DNA of 64,000 nucleotides from the NCBI RefSeq assembly GCF_013074385.2, contig NZ_JABEYA020000002.1, forward strand, positions 124,001 to 188,000. The letters are read 5' to 3'. This DNA is from Vibrio ostreicida (GTDB lineage: Bacteria; Pseudomonadota; Gammaproteobacteria; Enterobacterales; Vibrionaceae). Below the pieces are notes generated by a model. The model worked only from the letters and a program-made list of their open reading frames with translations, made no database searches and had not been told where the DNA came from. Every line of letters begins with the position of its first letter. The first letter of the stretch is position 1. A program made the translations under genes and the position numbers. Shown piece after piece: positions 38,306-51,000 of this stretch.

Positions 38306-38719
38306 ATGTCAAAAGAATTTAGCCGAACGCAGCGGGTTTCACAGCAGCTGCAAAAAGAACTTGCAATGATATTGCAACGCGAAGTGCGAGACTCTCGTTT
38401 AGGAATGGTAACGATCTCGGACGTTGAAGTCTCCCGTGATCTTGCTTATGCAAAAGTATTTGTGACTTTTCTGTGTGTGGGAGAGCAGACGCCTGAATCT
38501 TGCCTTACCGCATTGCGTGAGCATGAAGTACAAATTCGAATGATCCTAGGCAAACGTATTCGTTTGCGCTTGACGCCAGAAATTCGCTTTCAATATGACA
38601 ACACCCTAGTTGAAGGTATGCGCATGTCTAATTTGGTCAGTGAGGTACTCACTGAAGACAAGCGTAAGCAAAAAGATTCAGGTCGCGAAGACGATAGTTT
38701 AGAAGAAGGCAACGAGTAA
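38306..38719 (+). CDS. rbfA: 30S ribosome-binding factor RbfA
   Basis: 137 aa from the ATG at 38306 ([19 protein letters not shown]). The frame is open 24 codons further upstream, but that part crosses the hairpin and is not family-like. It is a single KH-like domain that binds immature 30S near helix 1 of 16S rRNA and is needed in the cold. The family blocks [20 protein letters not shown] and IRFQYDNT are present. Its stop overlaps the truB start by one base (TAATG), so the two are translationally coupled. Confidence 0.95.
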   Translation: MSKEFSRTQRVSQQLQKELAMILQREVRDSRLGMVTISDVEVSRDLAYAKVFVTFLCVGEQTPESCLTALREHEVQIRMILGKRIRLRLTPEIRFQYDNTLVEGMRMSNLVSEVLTEDKRKQKDSGREDDSLEEGNE

Positions 38720-39657
38720 TGGCTCGCCGTCGTAAAGGTCGCCCAGTCGATGGTGTCATCCTATTGGATAAGCCGACAGGCATTTCATCAAACGATGCTT
38801 TGCAAAAAGTAAAACGCCTTTACTTTGCTGAGAAAGCGGGACATACAGGTGCTCTTGACCCTTTGGCTACGGGAATGTTACCGATTTGTTTGGGAGAGGC
38901 GACAAAATTCTCTCAGTTTCTTCTTGAAGCCGACAAGCGCTATCGGGTAATTGCAAAATTGGGTGAGCGGACCAACACTTCTGATTCAGATGGTGATGTG
39001 GTTGAAACCCGTCCCGTTGCGGTTGAAATGGCCAAGTTGGAGGCCTGTATCGAGACCTTCCGTGGGGAGTCCGATCAGATTCCTTCGATGTTTTCTGCAT
39101 TGAAGTATCAAGGTAAGCCATTATATGAGTACGCGCGTCAAGGTATCGAGGTCCCTCGAGAGTCACGTAAAATAACCGTTTTCGAGATTGTTTTACATCG
39201 CTTTGAAGGTGATGAAGTGGAAATGGAAATCCACTGTTCTAAAGGAACCTATATACGCACTATCGTTGATGATTTAGGTGAGATGCTCGGATGTGGTGCT
39301 CATGTGACTATGCTCCGCCGCACTGCGGTTGCTAAGTATCCATATGAGAACATGGTGACACTGGATCAACTCAATGCGTTGTTTGAGCAGGCCCATAGTG
39401 AAGAAAAAGCACCACGTGAGTTGCTTGACCCACTTTTAATGCCAATGGACACCGCTGTAGAGGATTTGGAAGAAGTTAACCTCATTCCTGAGTTGGCGGA
39501 TATGGTCCAACATGGCCAGCCCGTCCAAGTACTTGGCGCTCCCGAGACTGGTCCGATTCGGTTGACCATGGGTGAAGATAAGCTTTTTATTGGCGTGGGA
39601 GATATTAGTGACGATGGCAAAATTGCGCCAAAGAGACTGGTTGTCTTTCGTGACTAA
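38719..39657 (+). CDS. truB: tRNA pseudouridine(55) synthase
   Basis: 312 aa (E. coli 314). It makes pseudouridine 55 in the T-loop of all elongator tRNAs. The catalytic Asp is D47 in [36 protein letters not shown] and [15 protein letters not shown] are intact, and a PUA-like C-terminal domain follows about residue 250. In E. coli and most relatives rpsO follows directly; here a terminator and then genes on the opposite strand follow. Confidence 0.97.
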   Translation: MARRRKGRPVDGVILLDKPTGISSNDALQKVKRLYFAEKAGHTGALDPLATGMLPICLGEATKFSQFLLEADKRYRVIAKLGERTNTSDSDGDVVETRPVAVEMAKLEACIETFRGESDQIPSMFSALKYQGKPLYEYARQGIEVPRESRKITVFEIVLHRFEGDEVEMEIHCSKGTYIRTIVDDLGEMLGCGAHVTMLRRTAVAKYPYENMVTLDQLNALFEQAHSEEKAPRELLDPLLMPMDTAVEDLEEVNLIPELADMVQHGQPVQVLGAPETGPIRLTMGEDKLFIGVGDISDDGKIAPKRLVVFRD

Positions 39658-39673
39658 TTGAGTTATTCCGAAT

Positions 39674-39700
39674 AAAACCGAAGCTTGTGCTTCGGTTTTT
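39674..39700. terminator. Terminator after truB
   Basis: 11-bp perfect stem AAAACCGAAGC/GCTTCGGTTTT with loop TTGT and a T tract on the plus strand. Four A on the left give some activity for the converging DUF1499 gene. Confidence 0.9.
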
Positions 39701-39705
39701 CATTC

Positions 39706-40134
39706 TTATTGGATCAGCCCCTCAGCGGTGAGGATACCCCTTAACGTTTTAACCCGTTTGCGATTCACACCAAAATCTGAGTAACCTACTCGAGATTCTG
39801 ACCGCACCAAAAGCTTGCCATTTTCTATCCGTAATTCAAGATCATCAACGAAACGCAAGATCTTAGAAGTACATTCGATACGCAGGTAACTGTCAGTTTT
39901 TACGGCAGATTTGGCTCCCGGCAGTTGCAGTGCTGCATTTAGAATATCATTGATGTTAGCGTCCGAATGGAGAACAAATGGTTCAAGGGCATAGTCGGTG
40001 CGAGTGTCCTGTGTGGAAACACAATTTGGCTTATCTCCGCAGGGAGACGATGTGCGGTCTGTCATGGTGGCGAATCCTTGGCTGCAAGCGGTTAAACCCA
40101 GTAAGGTTATTGATATAAGGACGAATTTTTTCAT
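39706..40134 (-). CDS. DUF1499-like lipoprotein
   Basis: 142 aa from the ATG at 40134 with AGGGA upstream. The frame is open 22 codons further, but the chosen start yields a textbook lipoprotein signal MKKFVLISITLLGLTACSQ with lipobox LTAC and Cys17. The mature protein begins with the PCGDKPNCVSTQDTR stretch and has IECTSKILRFVDDLELRIE and VRSESRVGYSDFGVNRKRV, the pattern of the DUF1499 family. Its function is unknown. It lies 113 bp downstream of gltD on the same strand and may be read through from it. Confidence 0.85.
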   Translation of the reverse strand: MKKFVLISITLLGLTACSQGFATMTDRTSSPCGDKPNCVSTQDTRTDYALEPFVLHSDANINDILNAALQLPGAKSAVKTDSYLRIECTSKILRFVDDLELRIENGKLLVRSESRVGYSDFGVNRKRVKTLRGILTAEGLIQ

Positions 40135-40247
40135 GTGACAAGATCCCTGTCGCGTAACGTATTTATTGTATGCCTGAATGATCACGTGCTGTATAACCAA
40201 AAGACGGATGATGATTCACCAGCCTGTTGATCTTTATCCAAACACAA

Positions 40248-41663
<1,416 letters not shown>

Positions 41664-41680
41664 TTACACCTCCCTCATGA

Positions 41681-44600
41681 TTACTGAGCTTGAACGCGCA
41701 ATTCTGCTGCGCTGCGACTTTGGTGACCAAGCAATGTTTTCAAGTCCGAGGCTTGGGGTTTCACCAGATAGAACTTTGGAATCCATTCATCAAAGCTTGC
41801 TAATATTGACTCAGCATGAACAGACTGTGTTTCTTCTAGGTGCTCGGCAATCAAGCCGCGAAGGTGCTCTTGGTGGATCGGTAGATTTTTGAGTCCAATG
41901 GCTTCGGCAGATTCATTGTTGACTCTCCCTTCAAAATCGTTGTTTTGGTCAAGGACGTAAGCAAACCCACCTGTCATGCCCGCGCCAAAGTTCACGCCTG
42001 TTGCCCCCAAGATCGCAACGATACCGCCAGTCATATACTCGCAGGCGTTGTCACCAGCTCCTTCAATAACCGCAATGGTTCCGGAGTTGCGCACACCAAA
42101 GCGTTCGCCCGCTTTACCTGCTGCAAACAGTTTGCCTCCCGTGGCACCATATAGGCATGTATTTCCCATAATCGTTGCCTGATTGCATCGAAATGCGGTA
42201 CCGAGGTGAGGTTTTAATACCAGCTTCCCTCCCGCCATGCCTTTTCCTACGTAATCGTTGGCATCACCTGTCAGGTATTGTTCCAATCCCCCGGCATTCC
42301 AGACTCCAAACGACTGCCCAGCAGTTCCATCAAGGTGCAAGGTGATCGGACTCGTGACCATGCCTTGGTTACCATAGCGTTTAGCGATTTCACCTGAAAG
42401 ACTCGCCCCGATAGAACGATCAGTATTAATGACATTGTAAAAGAAGCGGGCAGGCTGACGGGCCTCGACGGCAGCAAGAGCATCACTGACAATTCTTTGG
42501 TTAAGTTCGCCTTTGTCAAAGGGAGTGTTAGCTTCGGTCCAGAACAAGGGGTAGTTTTGTGAAGACACGGGTACGTCAAGAATATTGGATAGGTCGAGTT
42601 TACTTTGCTTTGCTGTTATACCCTGAATGGTCTCGATTAAATCGGTTCTTCCTATGAGGTCAGTCAATTTTTCCACGCCAAGTTGTGCTAGGAGCTCTCG
42701 AACTTCATCGGCCAGACCACTAAAGTAATGGATAACTTGTTCAGGAAGACCTTTAAAAAACGTTTTACGTAATGTTTCATCTTGAGTTGCTACGCCTGTG
42801 GCACAGTTGTTCAAATGACAAATACGTAAGAACTTACACCCCATGGCCACCATAGGGGCGGTGCCAAACCCAAAACTTTCGGCGCCCAAAATGGCGGCTT
42901 TTACGACATCTAGGCCGGTCTTTAGACCGCCATCAACCTGCAGACGAATTTTATGCCGTAACCCATTGGCGACCAAAGCCTGTTGAGTTTCTGCAAGTCC
43001 AAGTTCCCATGGGCTACCCGCGTATTTCACTGAAGTGATCGGACTGGCAGCCGTTCCTCCATCATAACCAGAAATGGTGATAAGGTCGGCATAGGCTTTT
43101 GCCACTCCGGTAGCAATGGTCCCGACCCCAGGCTCAGAGACGAGTTTGACCGAAATAAGTGCATTCGGGTTGACTTGTTTTAAATCAAAAATAAGTTGAG
43201 CTAAATCCTCAATGGAATAGATGTCGTGATGTGGTGGGGGAGAAATCAAGGTCACGCCCTGCACGGAATAGCGCAGTTTGGCAATTTCTGCGGTGACTTT
43301 GTGTCCAGGTAACTGTCCACCTTCTCCAGGTTTTGCACCTTGAGCGACTTTTATTTGTAGAACATCGGCATTAACTAAGTAATGAGGGGTAACACCGAAG
43401 CGGCCTGAGGCAATCTGCTTGATTCTCGAGTTTCGTTCTGAACCGAAACGTTGGGGGTCTTCTCCACCTTCCCCAGAATTTGAGTAGCCGCCGAGACGGT
43501 TCATCGCGATTGCAAGAGCTTCATGGGCCTCCGGACTGAGCGCGCCGATCGACATGGCTGCTGAGTCGAATCGCTTAAATAACTCGGTGCTTGGCTCTAT
43601 ATTATCGAGAGATAGAGGTGAGTCTAATGTTTTTAAAGTCATGAGGTCGCGAAGCATAGCCACGGGGCGCATGTTGACCCTATTTGCATATTGTTGATAA
43701 TCGCTATTGTCACCGGATTGCACTGCTTGCTGCAAAGTGCTGACTACATCGGGGTTGTATGCATGATATTCTCCATCATGAACATATTTGAGCAGGCCAC
43801 CCTGTTCAATCGCTTTGCGTTTTGTCCATGCCTTTCGTGATAGGTTGAATAAGTCTTGCTGAAAATCATCAAAATCTGCGCCCTCAATCCTTGTGGTGAC
43901 GCCCTTGAAGCACAATTGAACCACGTCTCGACTCAACCCGACCGCTTCAAACAATTGTGAGCAACGATAAGAAGCAACGGTTGAGATGCCCATTTTTGAC
44001 ATGATTTTGTAAAGGCCTTTGTTAATGCCATATTGATAGTTCTGCATGACCTGACGATAGCTTTTATCTAGCACACCATCATCAATCAGTTTACCGAGTG
44101 CTTCGAAAGCCAGATAAGGGTAAACGGCCGTCGCGCCAAAACCCAACATCACAGCAAATTGGTGAGGGTCACGTGCGGTGGCCGTTTCGACCAGAATATT
44201 TGCATCGCAGCGGAGGTTTTCTTTGATGAGTTGGCTTTGGACGGCCCCTACCGCCATGGCCGCTGGGATGGGTAATTTACCTTTGACGAGAGCTCGATCT
44301 GATAAAATAATCAGAACGGTTCCTTCACGCACGACCTTAACTACTTGATGACATAAATCTTTAATGGCTTGGTGCAGCGTTTTGCATTCTGGATCGTAAT
44401 TTATGTCCAGAATAGTATTACGGTAATGCTCATCTCCTAACTCAAGTAACTGCTGCATATCAGAATAAAGCAGAACAGGAGAATCAAAGGTGACTCTATG
44501 CGCATGACCATCGGTCTCACAGAAAACGTTCATTTCCTTGCCAATACTGCTGGCCAATGACATGACGTGCTTTTCCCTAAGGGGATCGATCGGAGGATTA

Positions 44601-46144
44601 GTGACCTGAGCAAACTTTTGACGAAAATAATCGGTTATCAAGCGTTCTTTGGATGACAACACCGCCATCGGTGTGTCGTCCCCCATCGAACCAACGGCTT
44701 CCTGTCCGAGATCACCCAGAACCCTAAGAACCTGATCTACCTCTTCATTGGTCATCGCAAACTGCTTTTGATAGGTCTTTAGGCGATCATCATCAAAGCT
44801 ACGTTCTCCGACTAAATCATCAGATAAATGGCTAAAGGGTGTCAGTTTATGGACGTTGTTATCCATCCATTCTTTATAGGGATGGCGACCTTTGAGATCA
44901 TTGTCTATTTCACTGGATTGCCAAAGTTTTCCTCTACGGGTATCGATGACAAGGAGCTCTCCTGGGCCAACACGGCCTTTCTCGGCAACTTCATCAGGGG
45001 TGTAGTCCCAAATTCCTACTTCAGAGGCCAGAGTAATCAGATTATCTTTGGTGATGATATAACGGGCGGGTCTAAGACCGTTGCGATCGAGGTTACAGGC
45101 AGCGTAGCGACCGTCAGATAAGACAATGCCGGCAGGTCCATCCCACGGTTCCATGTGTTTTGAATTGAAATCATAGAAAGCACGAAGATCGGGGTCCATA
45201 TCCGGATGGTTTTGCCATGCTGGTGGAACTAACATTCGCATTGCCCTGAATACATCCATTCCACCAGCCAAAAAGAGATCGAGCATATTATCTAAGCTAG
45301 AAGAATCAGACCCAGTTTCATTAACAAATGGGGCGGCGGTTTGTAAATCGGGCAACAACGGAGAAGAAAATTTGTATGCGCGCGCTCGAGCCCATTGACG
45401 ATTTCCGTCGATGGTATTAATTTCGCCATTATGTGCCAGATAGCGAAACGGTTGAGCTAACGGCCAACGTGGTTGAGTGTTGGTTGAAAACCGCTGATGA
45501 AACAGGCAAATTGCCGACTCCATACGTAAATCTGCTAAATCGAGATAAAAGCGGGGTAAGTCCGCTGGCATGCACAAGCCTTTGTAGACGAGTACTTGAG
45601 TGGATAGGCTACAAATATAGAAGTCGTTATCATCAATGATTTTCTTTTCAATACGCCGACGCGCAATATACAGGCGACGTTCAATATCTCGCTCACGCCA
45701 CCCAGCAGGCGCTGAGATGAAGACTTGTTGGATAGTTGGCAGTGAGTCAAGGGCGATGGGACCTAATACGTCTGAGTTGGTCGGCACATCTCTCCAACCT
45801 GAAACGGACAGTGTTTCCTGAGCTAATTCTTGATTGATGATGGTTTTTGCTGATTGGGCTTTAATCGGGTCTTGGCTAAAGAAAATCATGCCAATGGCAT
45901 ATTGCTTACTGAGGTTGAAACCACACTCGTCAGCGACTAAGCGCAAATACGTATCCGGTTTCTGCAATAGTAACCCACATCCATCACCCGTTTTACCATC
46001 TGCTGCTATCCCGCCACGGTGCGTCATGCGATCCAATGCCGATATTGCGGTCCTCACTAGCTTGTGACTTGGCTGCCCTTCCATATGCGCAATTAAGCCA
46101 AATCCGCAGTTGTCCTTTTCAAAACTAGGATCATATAAAGCCAT
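41681..46144 (-). CDS. gltB: Glutamate synthase (NADPH) large subunit, enterobacterial type
   Basis: 1487 aa from the ATG at 46144, which has GGGAG 7 nt upstream; a longer reading to 46192 is rejected. It makes two glutamates from glutamine and 2-oxoglutarate. The N-terminal glutamine amidotransferase domain starts at the nucleophile Cys13 (DNCGFGLIAH) after a short 12-residue propeptide; the longer E. coli propeptide has about 42 residues. FMN-binding and central domains follow, then the 3Fe-4S motif C-x5-C-x4-C (CKFLRICHLNNC) and the GXGXG beta-helix (GNTCLYGATGGKLFAAG). It ends RSAAELRVQAQ, as in E. coli. Confidence 0.95.
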   Translation of the reverse strand: MALYDPSFEKDNCGFGLIAHMEGQPSHKLVRTAISALDRMTHRGGIAADGKTGDGCGLLLQKPDTYLRLVADECGFNLSKQYAIGMIFFSQDPIKAQSAKTIINQELAQETLSVSGWRDVPTNSDVLGPIALDSLPTIQQVFISAPAGWRERDIERRLYIARRRIEKKIIDDNDFYICSLSTQVLVYKGLCMPADLPRFYLDLADLRMESAICLFHQRFSTNTQPRWPLAQPFRYLAHNGEINTIDGNRQWARARAYKFSSPLLPDLQTAAPFVNETGSDSSSLDNMLDLFLAGGMDVFRAMRMLVPPAWQNHPDMDPDLRAFYDFNSKHMEPWDGPAGIVLSDGRYAACNLDRNGLRPARYIITKDNLITLASEVGIWDYTPDEVAEKGRVGPGELLVIDTRRGKLWQSSEIDNDLKGRHPYKEWMDNNVHKLTPFSHLSDDLVGERSFDDDRLKTYQKQFAMTNEEVDQVLRVLGDLGQEAVGSMGDDTPMAVLSSKERLITDYFRQKFAQVTNPPIDPLREKHVMSLASSIGKEMNVFCETDGHAHRVTFDSPVLLYSDMQQLLELGDEHYRNTILDINYDPECKTLHQAIKDLCHQVVKVVREGTVLIILSDRALVKGKLPIPAAMAVGAVQSQLIKENLRCDANILVETATARDPHQFAVMLGFGATAVYPYLAFEALGKLIDDGVLDKSYRQVMQNYQYGINKGLYKIMSKMGISTVASYRCSQLFEAVGLSRDVVQLCFKGVTTRIEGADFDDFQQDLFNLSRKAWTKRKAIEQGGLLKYVHDGEYHAYNPDVVSTLQQAVQSGDNSDYQQYANRVNMRPVAMLRDLMTLKTLDSPLSLDNIEPSTELFKRFDSAAMSIGALSPEAHEALAIAMNRLGGYSNSGEGGEDPQRFGSERNSRIKQIASGRFGVTPHYLVNADVLQIKVAQGAKPGEGGQLPGHKVTAEIAKLRYSVQGVTLISPPPHHDIYSIEDLAQLIFDLKQVNPNALISVKLVSEPGVGTIATGVAKAYADLITISGYDGGTAASPITSVKYAGSPWELGLAETQQALVANGLRHKIRLQVDGGLKTGLDVVKAAILGAESFGFGTAPMVAMGCKFLRICHLNNCATGVATQDETLRKTFFKGLPEQVIHYFSGLADEVRELLAQLGVEKLTDLIGRTDLIETIQGITAKQSKLDLSNILDVPVSSQNYPLFWTEANTPFDKGELNQRIVSDALAAVEARQPARFFYNVINTDRSIGASLSGEIAKRYGNQGMVTSPITLHLDGTAGQSFGVWNAGGLEQYLTGDANDYVGKGMAGGKLVLKPHLGTAFRCNQATIMGNTCLYGATGGKLFAAGKAGERFGVRNSGTIAVIEGAGDNACEYMTGGIVAILGATGVNFGAGMTGGFAYVLDQNNDFEGRVNNESAEAIGLKNLPIHQEHLRGLIAEHLEETQSVHAESILASFDEWIPKFYLVKPQASDLKTLLGHQSRSAAELRVQAQ

Positions 46145-46559
46145 TGCAATTCTCCCTTTGCTTTTCCATCTTCCTGACAGAACTACCAACATAGAAAGGG
46201 TTGGTATTGTGACTAGTTATCTAATTTAAAGATGTCTATTTGCATTTATAATTAAAATTACACTGCGGTTATGCGTTAAACCGTTCACGATTTTTTTGTC
46301 TGACCTGACAACCTATCGCTTATGGTAAAAAAGGTCAAGTTTTTGGTACCACATCACATCAGTGCCTTTCTTATTTAATATTTGTGGTAAAAATTCAATT
46401 AATATCAATTGCTTATGATTAATGCATTACCGATAGGGTTTTGGGGCAATGCGTATTTAGGCCATCACACAATGATGGCCTAAATATTAAGTTTTGAATA
46501 ATTGGTTGTTTATTCGTTTAATGCGCTTTACGAGTCAGTACGTTAAGTTGGTGCTTGAG
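46145..46559. promoter_or_regulatory. Region between the two GOGAT operons
   Basis: 415 bp upstream of gltB (46144) and downstream of the second gltD (46560). It is AT-rich between 46200 and 46440 and must hold the promoter of the first operon, but no hexamers can be fixed confidently. A 14-bp hairpin lies at 46454-46486. No gene is seen. Confidence 0.5.
46454..46486 (-). other. 14-bp perfect hairpin downstream of the second gltD
   Basis: Arms TATTTAGGCCATCA/TGATGGCCTAAATA with loop CACAA, 74 bp beyond the gltD stop. There is no T tract on either side. It could be a rho-assisted terminator, an mRNA stabiliser or a protein-binding palindrome. Confidence 0.55.
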
Positions 46560-48029
46560 TTAAGCGGAAAGCATCATAGAACTGGCTTTTGCTTCAAGGT
46601 GGGAGCTTCCCATTAGATACTGGTCGATTGCTCGTGCGGATTCTCGTCCTTCGTTAATACAACGTACAACCAAAGATTGACCAGTACGCATATCACCCGC
46701 AGCAAAAACACCGGCTTGATTAGTGGCAAAGTCCTGAGTAGCGACGTGACCACGATCATCCAGTGCAATATCTAGCTGAGCCAATACACCGGTTGGTTCT
46801 GGATGAAGGAAGCCCATCGCTAGAAACGCCATATCACAAGGTATCACTCTTTCACTGCCTTCAACTTCATTGAAGTGGGGACGTTCGCCTTCTTGTGGCG
46901 TATCCCAAACGATGTCAGCGATACGTAGGCCTGTCAATTTTCCTTCTTCGTCGCCGATGAAGGCTTTAGTTAGAATATTCCAATGACGGTCAGCCCCTTC
47001 TTCATGAGAACTCGATGTACGAAGAATCATGGGGTACTGTGGCCAAGGCATGTTTGCTGGTCGCTTTTCTGGTGGAATAGGCATAATTTCAACTTGTGAA
47101 ATACTGGCCGCACCATGACGGTTAGAGGTACCTACGCAGTCTGAACCTGTATCACCACCACCGATGACCACCACGTGTTTGCCTGCCGCGTGAATCTCTT
47201 TACCTTTTATACTCATGTTGTTCGCTCGACGGTTGTTCTGGTTGAGAAATTCCAGAGCAAAGTAGACACCACTGAGCTCACGACCTGGGACGGATAAATT
47301 ACGCGGAACCGTTGAACCGCCAGTGAGTAATAAGGCATCAAATTCTTGGCGCAATTGCTGAGCATTGACATTGATTCCAACGTGTTGATTGACTCTAAAC
47401 TTGATACCCGCCTCGGCCATGAGGTTTACCTTACGATCAATTACGTCCATGCCCAGTTTGAAATCTGGGATACCAAAACGCAGCAGACCACCTACTTTTT
47501 CGTCTCGCTCGAATACTGTCACAGTATGACCAGCGCTATTTAGCTGCTCAGCAGCCGCAAGGCCAGCAGGGCCTGAACCGATGATGGCTACTGTTTTTCC
47601 AGTGCGAGAACGAGGTGTTTTGGGTTTAGCGTAGCCTTCACGATACGCCGTTTCTACGATGGTCTTTTCTATATTACAAATGGTTATAGGGTCTTGATTG
47701 ATGCCGAGTACACAGGCACTTTCGCAAGGGGCCGGACACACTCGGCCCGTAAATTCTGGGAAATTATTGGTCGAGCTCAGAATATTCCATGCTTCTTCCC
47801 AACTATCACGATACACGGCATCGTTGAACTCGGGGATGATGTTGCCAATAGGGCAGCCGTTGTGACAAAAAGGCACACCACAATCCATACAGCGAGAAGC
47901 CTGCGTATTGATTTTATGGCCAAACTCTTTGTTGAGGACAAATTCTTTATTGTTCTTGATCCGCTGTTTTGGATCGATCTTCTTTGGTAATTCTCGACCA
48001 TGTTCCAAAAATCCAGTAGGCTTTCCCAT
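46560..48029 (-). CDS. gltD: Glutamate synthase small subunit, second type
   Basis: 489 aa. It shares domain order with the other GltD: N-terminal Fe-S cysteines C47, C50, C55, C59 and C98, C102, C106, then FAD at GSGPAG (151-156) and an NAD(P)H site GGGDTGSDC. The sequence differs throughout and has an insert with PPEKRPANMPWPQYPM typical of the GltD group found in Pseudomonas and actinobacteria. The ATG overlaps the stop of the upstream gltB by one base (TAATG), so the two subunits are made together. Confidence 0.94.
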   Translation of the reverse strand: MGKPTGFLEHGRELPKKIDPKQRIKNNKEFVLNKEFGHKINTQASRCMDCGVPFCHNGCPIGNIIPEFNDAVYRDSWEEAWNILSSTNNFPEFTGRVCPAPCESACVLGINQDPITICNIEKTIVETAYREGYAKPKTPRSRTGKTVAIIGSGPAGLAAAEQLNSAGHTVTVFERDEKVGGLLRFGIPDFKLGMDVIDRKVNLMAEAGIKFRVNQHVGINVNAQQLRQEFDALLLTGGSTVPRNLSVPGRELSGVYFALEFLNQNNRRANNMSIKGKEIHAAGKHVVVIGGGDTGSDCVGTSNRHGAASISQVEIMPIPPEKRPANMPWPQYPMILRTSSSHEEGADRHWNILTKAFIGDEEGKLTGLRIADIVWDTPQEGERPHFNEVEGSERVIPCDMAFLAMGFLHPEPTGVLAQLDIALDDRGHVATQDFATNQAGVFAAGDMRTGQSLVVRCINEGRESARAIDQYLMGSSHLEAKASSMMLSA

Positions 48030-51000
48030 TATATGGCCTCCATGACTGTTGCTGTTTTCTGAGGCTCGGTTTGAGCCTGACGCTTGTGAAGTACGGTTTT
48101 GTAATCACGTGGCATGACCTTGATCATTGAAGTCAGGTTTGCCTCAAAATCATTCAAAAATGATTGAGCAACGGTACTTGCGGTGAACTGAATATGTTTG
48201 TTGAGCAGATCAAGCAATAAAATTTTGTCTTCTTGTCCGATAGGATCCAAATCAACCAATTCGTGGTTTAACTTAGATTCTAAGTCACCTGACGTATCCC
48301 AAACATACGCCACGCCACCGCTCATTCCTGCCGCAAAATTGCGGCCTGTTGGCCCCAGAATAATCGCGGCTCCCCCTGTCATGTACTCGCAACCATGATC
48401 TCCGATACCTTCAACGACGACGGTGGCCCCAGAATTTCGGACACAAAACCGCTCACCCGCCATGCCACGAATGAAAGACTCACCAGAAGTTGCACCGTAG
48501 AAACAAACGTTACCTACGACAATGTTGTTTTCGGCAATCATGCTTGATTTTTGGTTTGGATAGAGGATTAAAGTACCGCCTGACAGGCCCTTGCCCCAGT
48601 AGTCGTTTGCATCCCCCTCTACCTCGAATCTCACTCCTTTTACCAGAAACGCTCCAAAGGATTGGCCTGCGCTTCCCTTAAACTTGGTTTTGAATGTGAG
48701 TGGGAGTCCTTTATCTTGGTAAACCTTTGAAATTTCATTCGACAGCATTGTGCCTACCGAGCGGTCAGTGTTGACGATAGGGAACTCGACACTGACCGCC
48801 TTTCTCCCTTCCAATGCAGGCAGTGCCGCATCAATCAGCTGACGATCGAGCACCTCGTTTAGATTGTGGTTCTGCTGTATTTGGTTGAAGACCCCGTCTG
48901 TATCGCGAGCTGGCTCAAGGTGCAGCAATGGAGACAGGTCAAGGTTCCTATATTTCCAATGAGTAATGTCTTGACGAATTTTTAGCTTGTGGCTTTGTCC
49001 AACCATCTCATTTATCGTACGAAAGCCAAGCTCTGCCATGATTTCACGTAGGCCTTGAGCCATATATTGAAAAAATGTGACGACATCTTCAACACGGCCA
49101 TCAAAGCGTTCGCGTAGAGTTTTGTTTTGTGTCGCGATCCCCACGGGGCAGGTGTTTTTATGACATTTACGCATCATGATACAACCTTCCACCACGAGTG
49201 CTGCCGTGGCAACGCCCCATTCCTCTGCACCGAGTAAGGTTGCGACTGCGAGATCGCGAGGTGTTTTCATCTGACCATCTGCCTGAACAACAATACGGTT
49301 GCGCAGTCCGTTTTTTAACAGTGTCTGATGTGTTTCAGCTAGGCCCAATTCCCAAGGCAAACCAGTGTGGCGAATGGAAGACATTGGTGACGCTCCAGTT
49401 CCGCCATCAAAACCCGCAATAAGTACCACGTCAGCTTTGGCTTTTGCGACGCCAGATGCAATGGTGCCGACACCGGCTTCAGAGACGAGTTTTACGTTAA
49501 CACGACTCGTTCGGTTGGCATTTTTCAAATCATAAATAAGTTGAGCTAAATCTTCGATTGAATAAATGTCATGGTGAGGTGGTGGCGAAATTAAGCCAAC
49601 CCCTGGGGTTGAGTGACGGGTGGCTCCGATCCAGTCATCCACTTTATCGCCTGGGAGCTGCCCCCCTTCTCCTGGTTTTGCGCCTTGAGCCATTTTGATT
49701 TGCAATTCATCAGCATTGGTCAGGTAGTAAGAGGTCACCCCAAATCGACCGGATGCGACCTGCTTAATTGCGGAGCGTTCCCAATCACCGTTTGGTTGGC
49801 GTTTGAAGCGAGCGGGGTCTTCACCGCCTTCACCGGAGTTGGACTTAGCTCCTAAGCGATTCATTGCCACAGCCAGTGTTGAGTGAGCTTCATAAGAAAT
49901 AGAACCAAATGACATGGCTCCGGTCGCAAAGCGTTTAACAATGCTCTCTATCGATTCGACGTTATCAATTGGGATAGCGCCTGCTGGGTTGTTGATAAAA
50001 GCGAGCTGGCTGCGCAGCGTAACCGCGTTATCGCCTTGTTTATCCACCGCGCAAGCGTACTGTTTGAACTGCTCATAATTCTTGTTTCGCGTAGATTCTT
50101 GCAACAAAGAGATCGTTTCTGGATTAAAAAGGTGCTTTTCACCACGTTGCTTCCACTGATAAACACCGCCTACATCAAGCAGTTGCAACGGTATTTCCCG
50201 CTGTGAATAGCCTATTCGGTGACGGATGAGGACTTCTTTGGCGATATCGTCCAAAGTGATCCCTTGAATTCGAGAAACGGTACCCGTGAAGTATTTGTCA
50301 ACCACAGAACGATGAATCCCTAATGCTTCAAAAATTTGAGCACCATGATATGACTGCAGCGTTGAAATCCCCATTTTGGAGAAAATTTTCAGCAGGCCGC
50401 CATTGATTGCATTGCGATAGTTATCGAATAGATGACGTGGGCTAACCGCAGGGTCCAATTTTTTGGTGCGCTGAAGGTCAATGATGGTTTCAATCACTAG
50501 GTATGGGTTAACCGCATTTGCGCCATAACCAAGCAAGGTGGCAAAGTGGTGTGTTTCTCGTGCATCACCGGTTTCAACCACGATGTCGCACTTGGCACGG
50601 AGCCCCTTACGAATTAAATGATGGTGAACGGCTGCCACTGCCAGCATGGCTGGTATAGCCGCATGGTTAGAGTTTATAGCGCGGTCTGTTAGTAGGAGAA
50701 TAGAGTACCCATCGACGACAGCGTCTTCCGCGTACTGACAGATACGTTTTAGTGCTCGCTCAAGTTTGCCCTTTTCCTCATTAGCTTGGAAGACGATATC
50801 CAGTGTCTTCGCCTGAAGATGTTCATTGTCAATCGCACGTAGTTTTTCCAATTCAGAGTTAGCCAGTACGGGGGAGTCAAGCTCTACCTTTTGACAATGA
50901 AGCGGGGTTTCTGATAGGAGATTTTGATCTTTGCCTAAGTAGGTATTGAGCGACATGACCATTCGTTCACGAATGGGATCGATAGGAGGGTTGGTCACCT

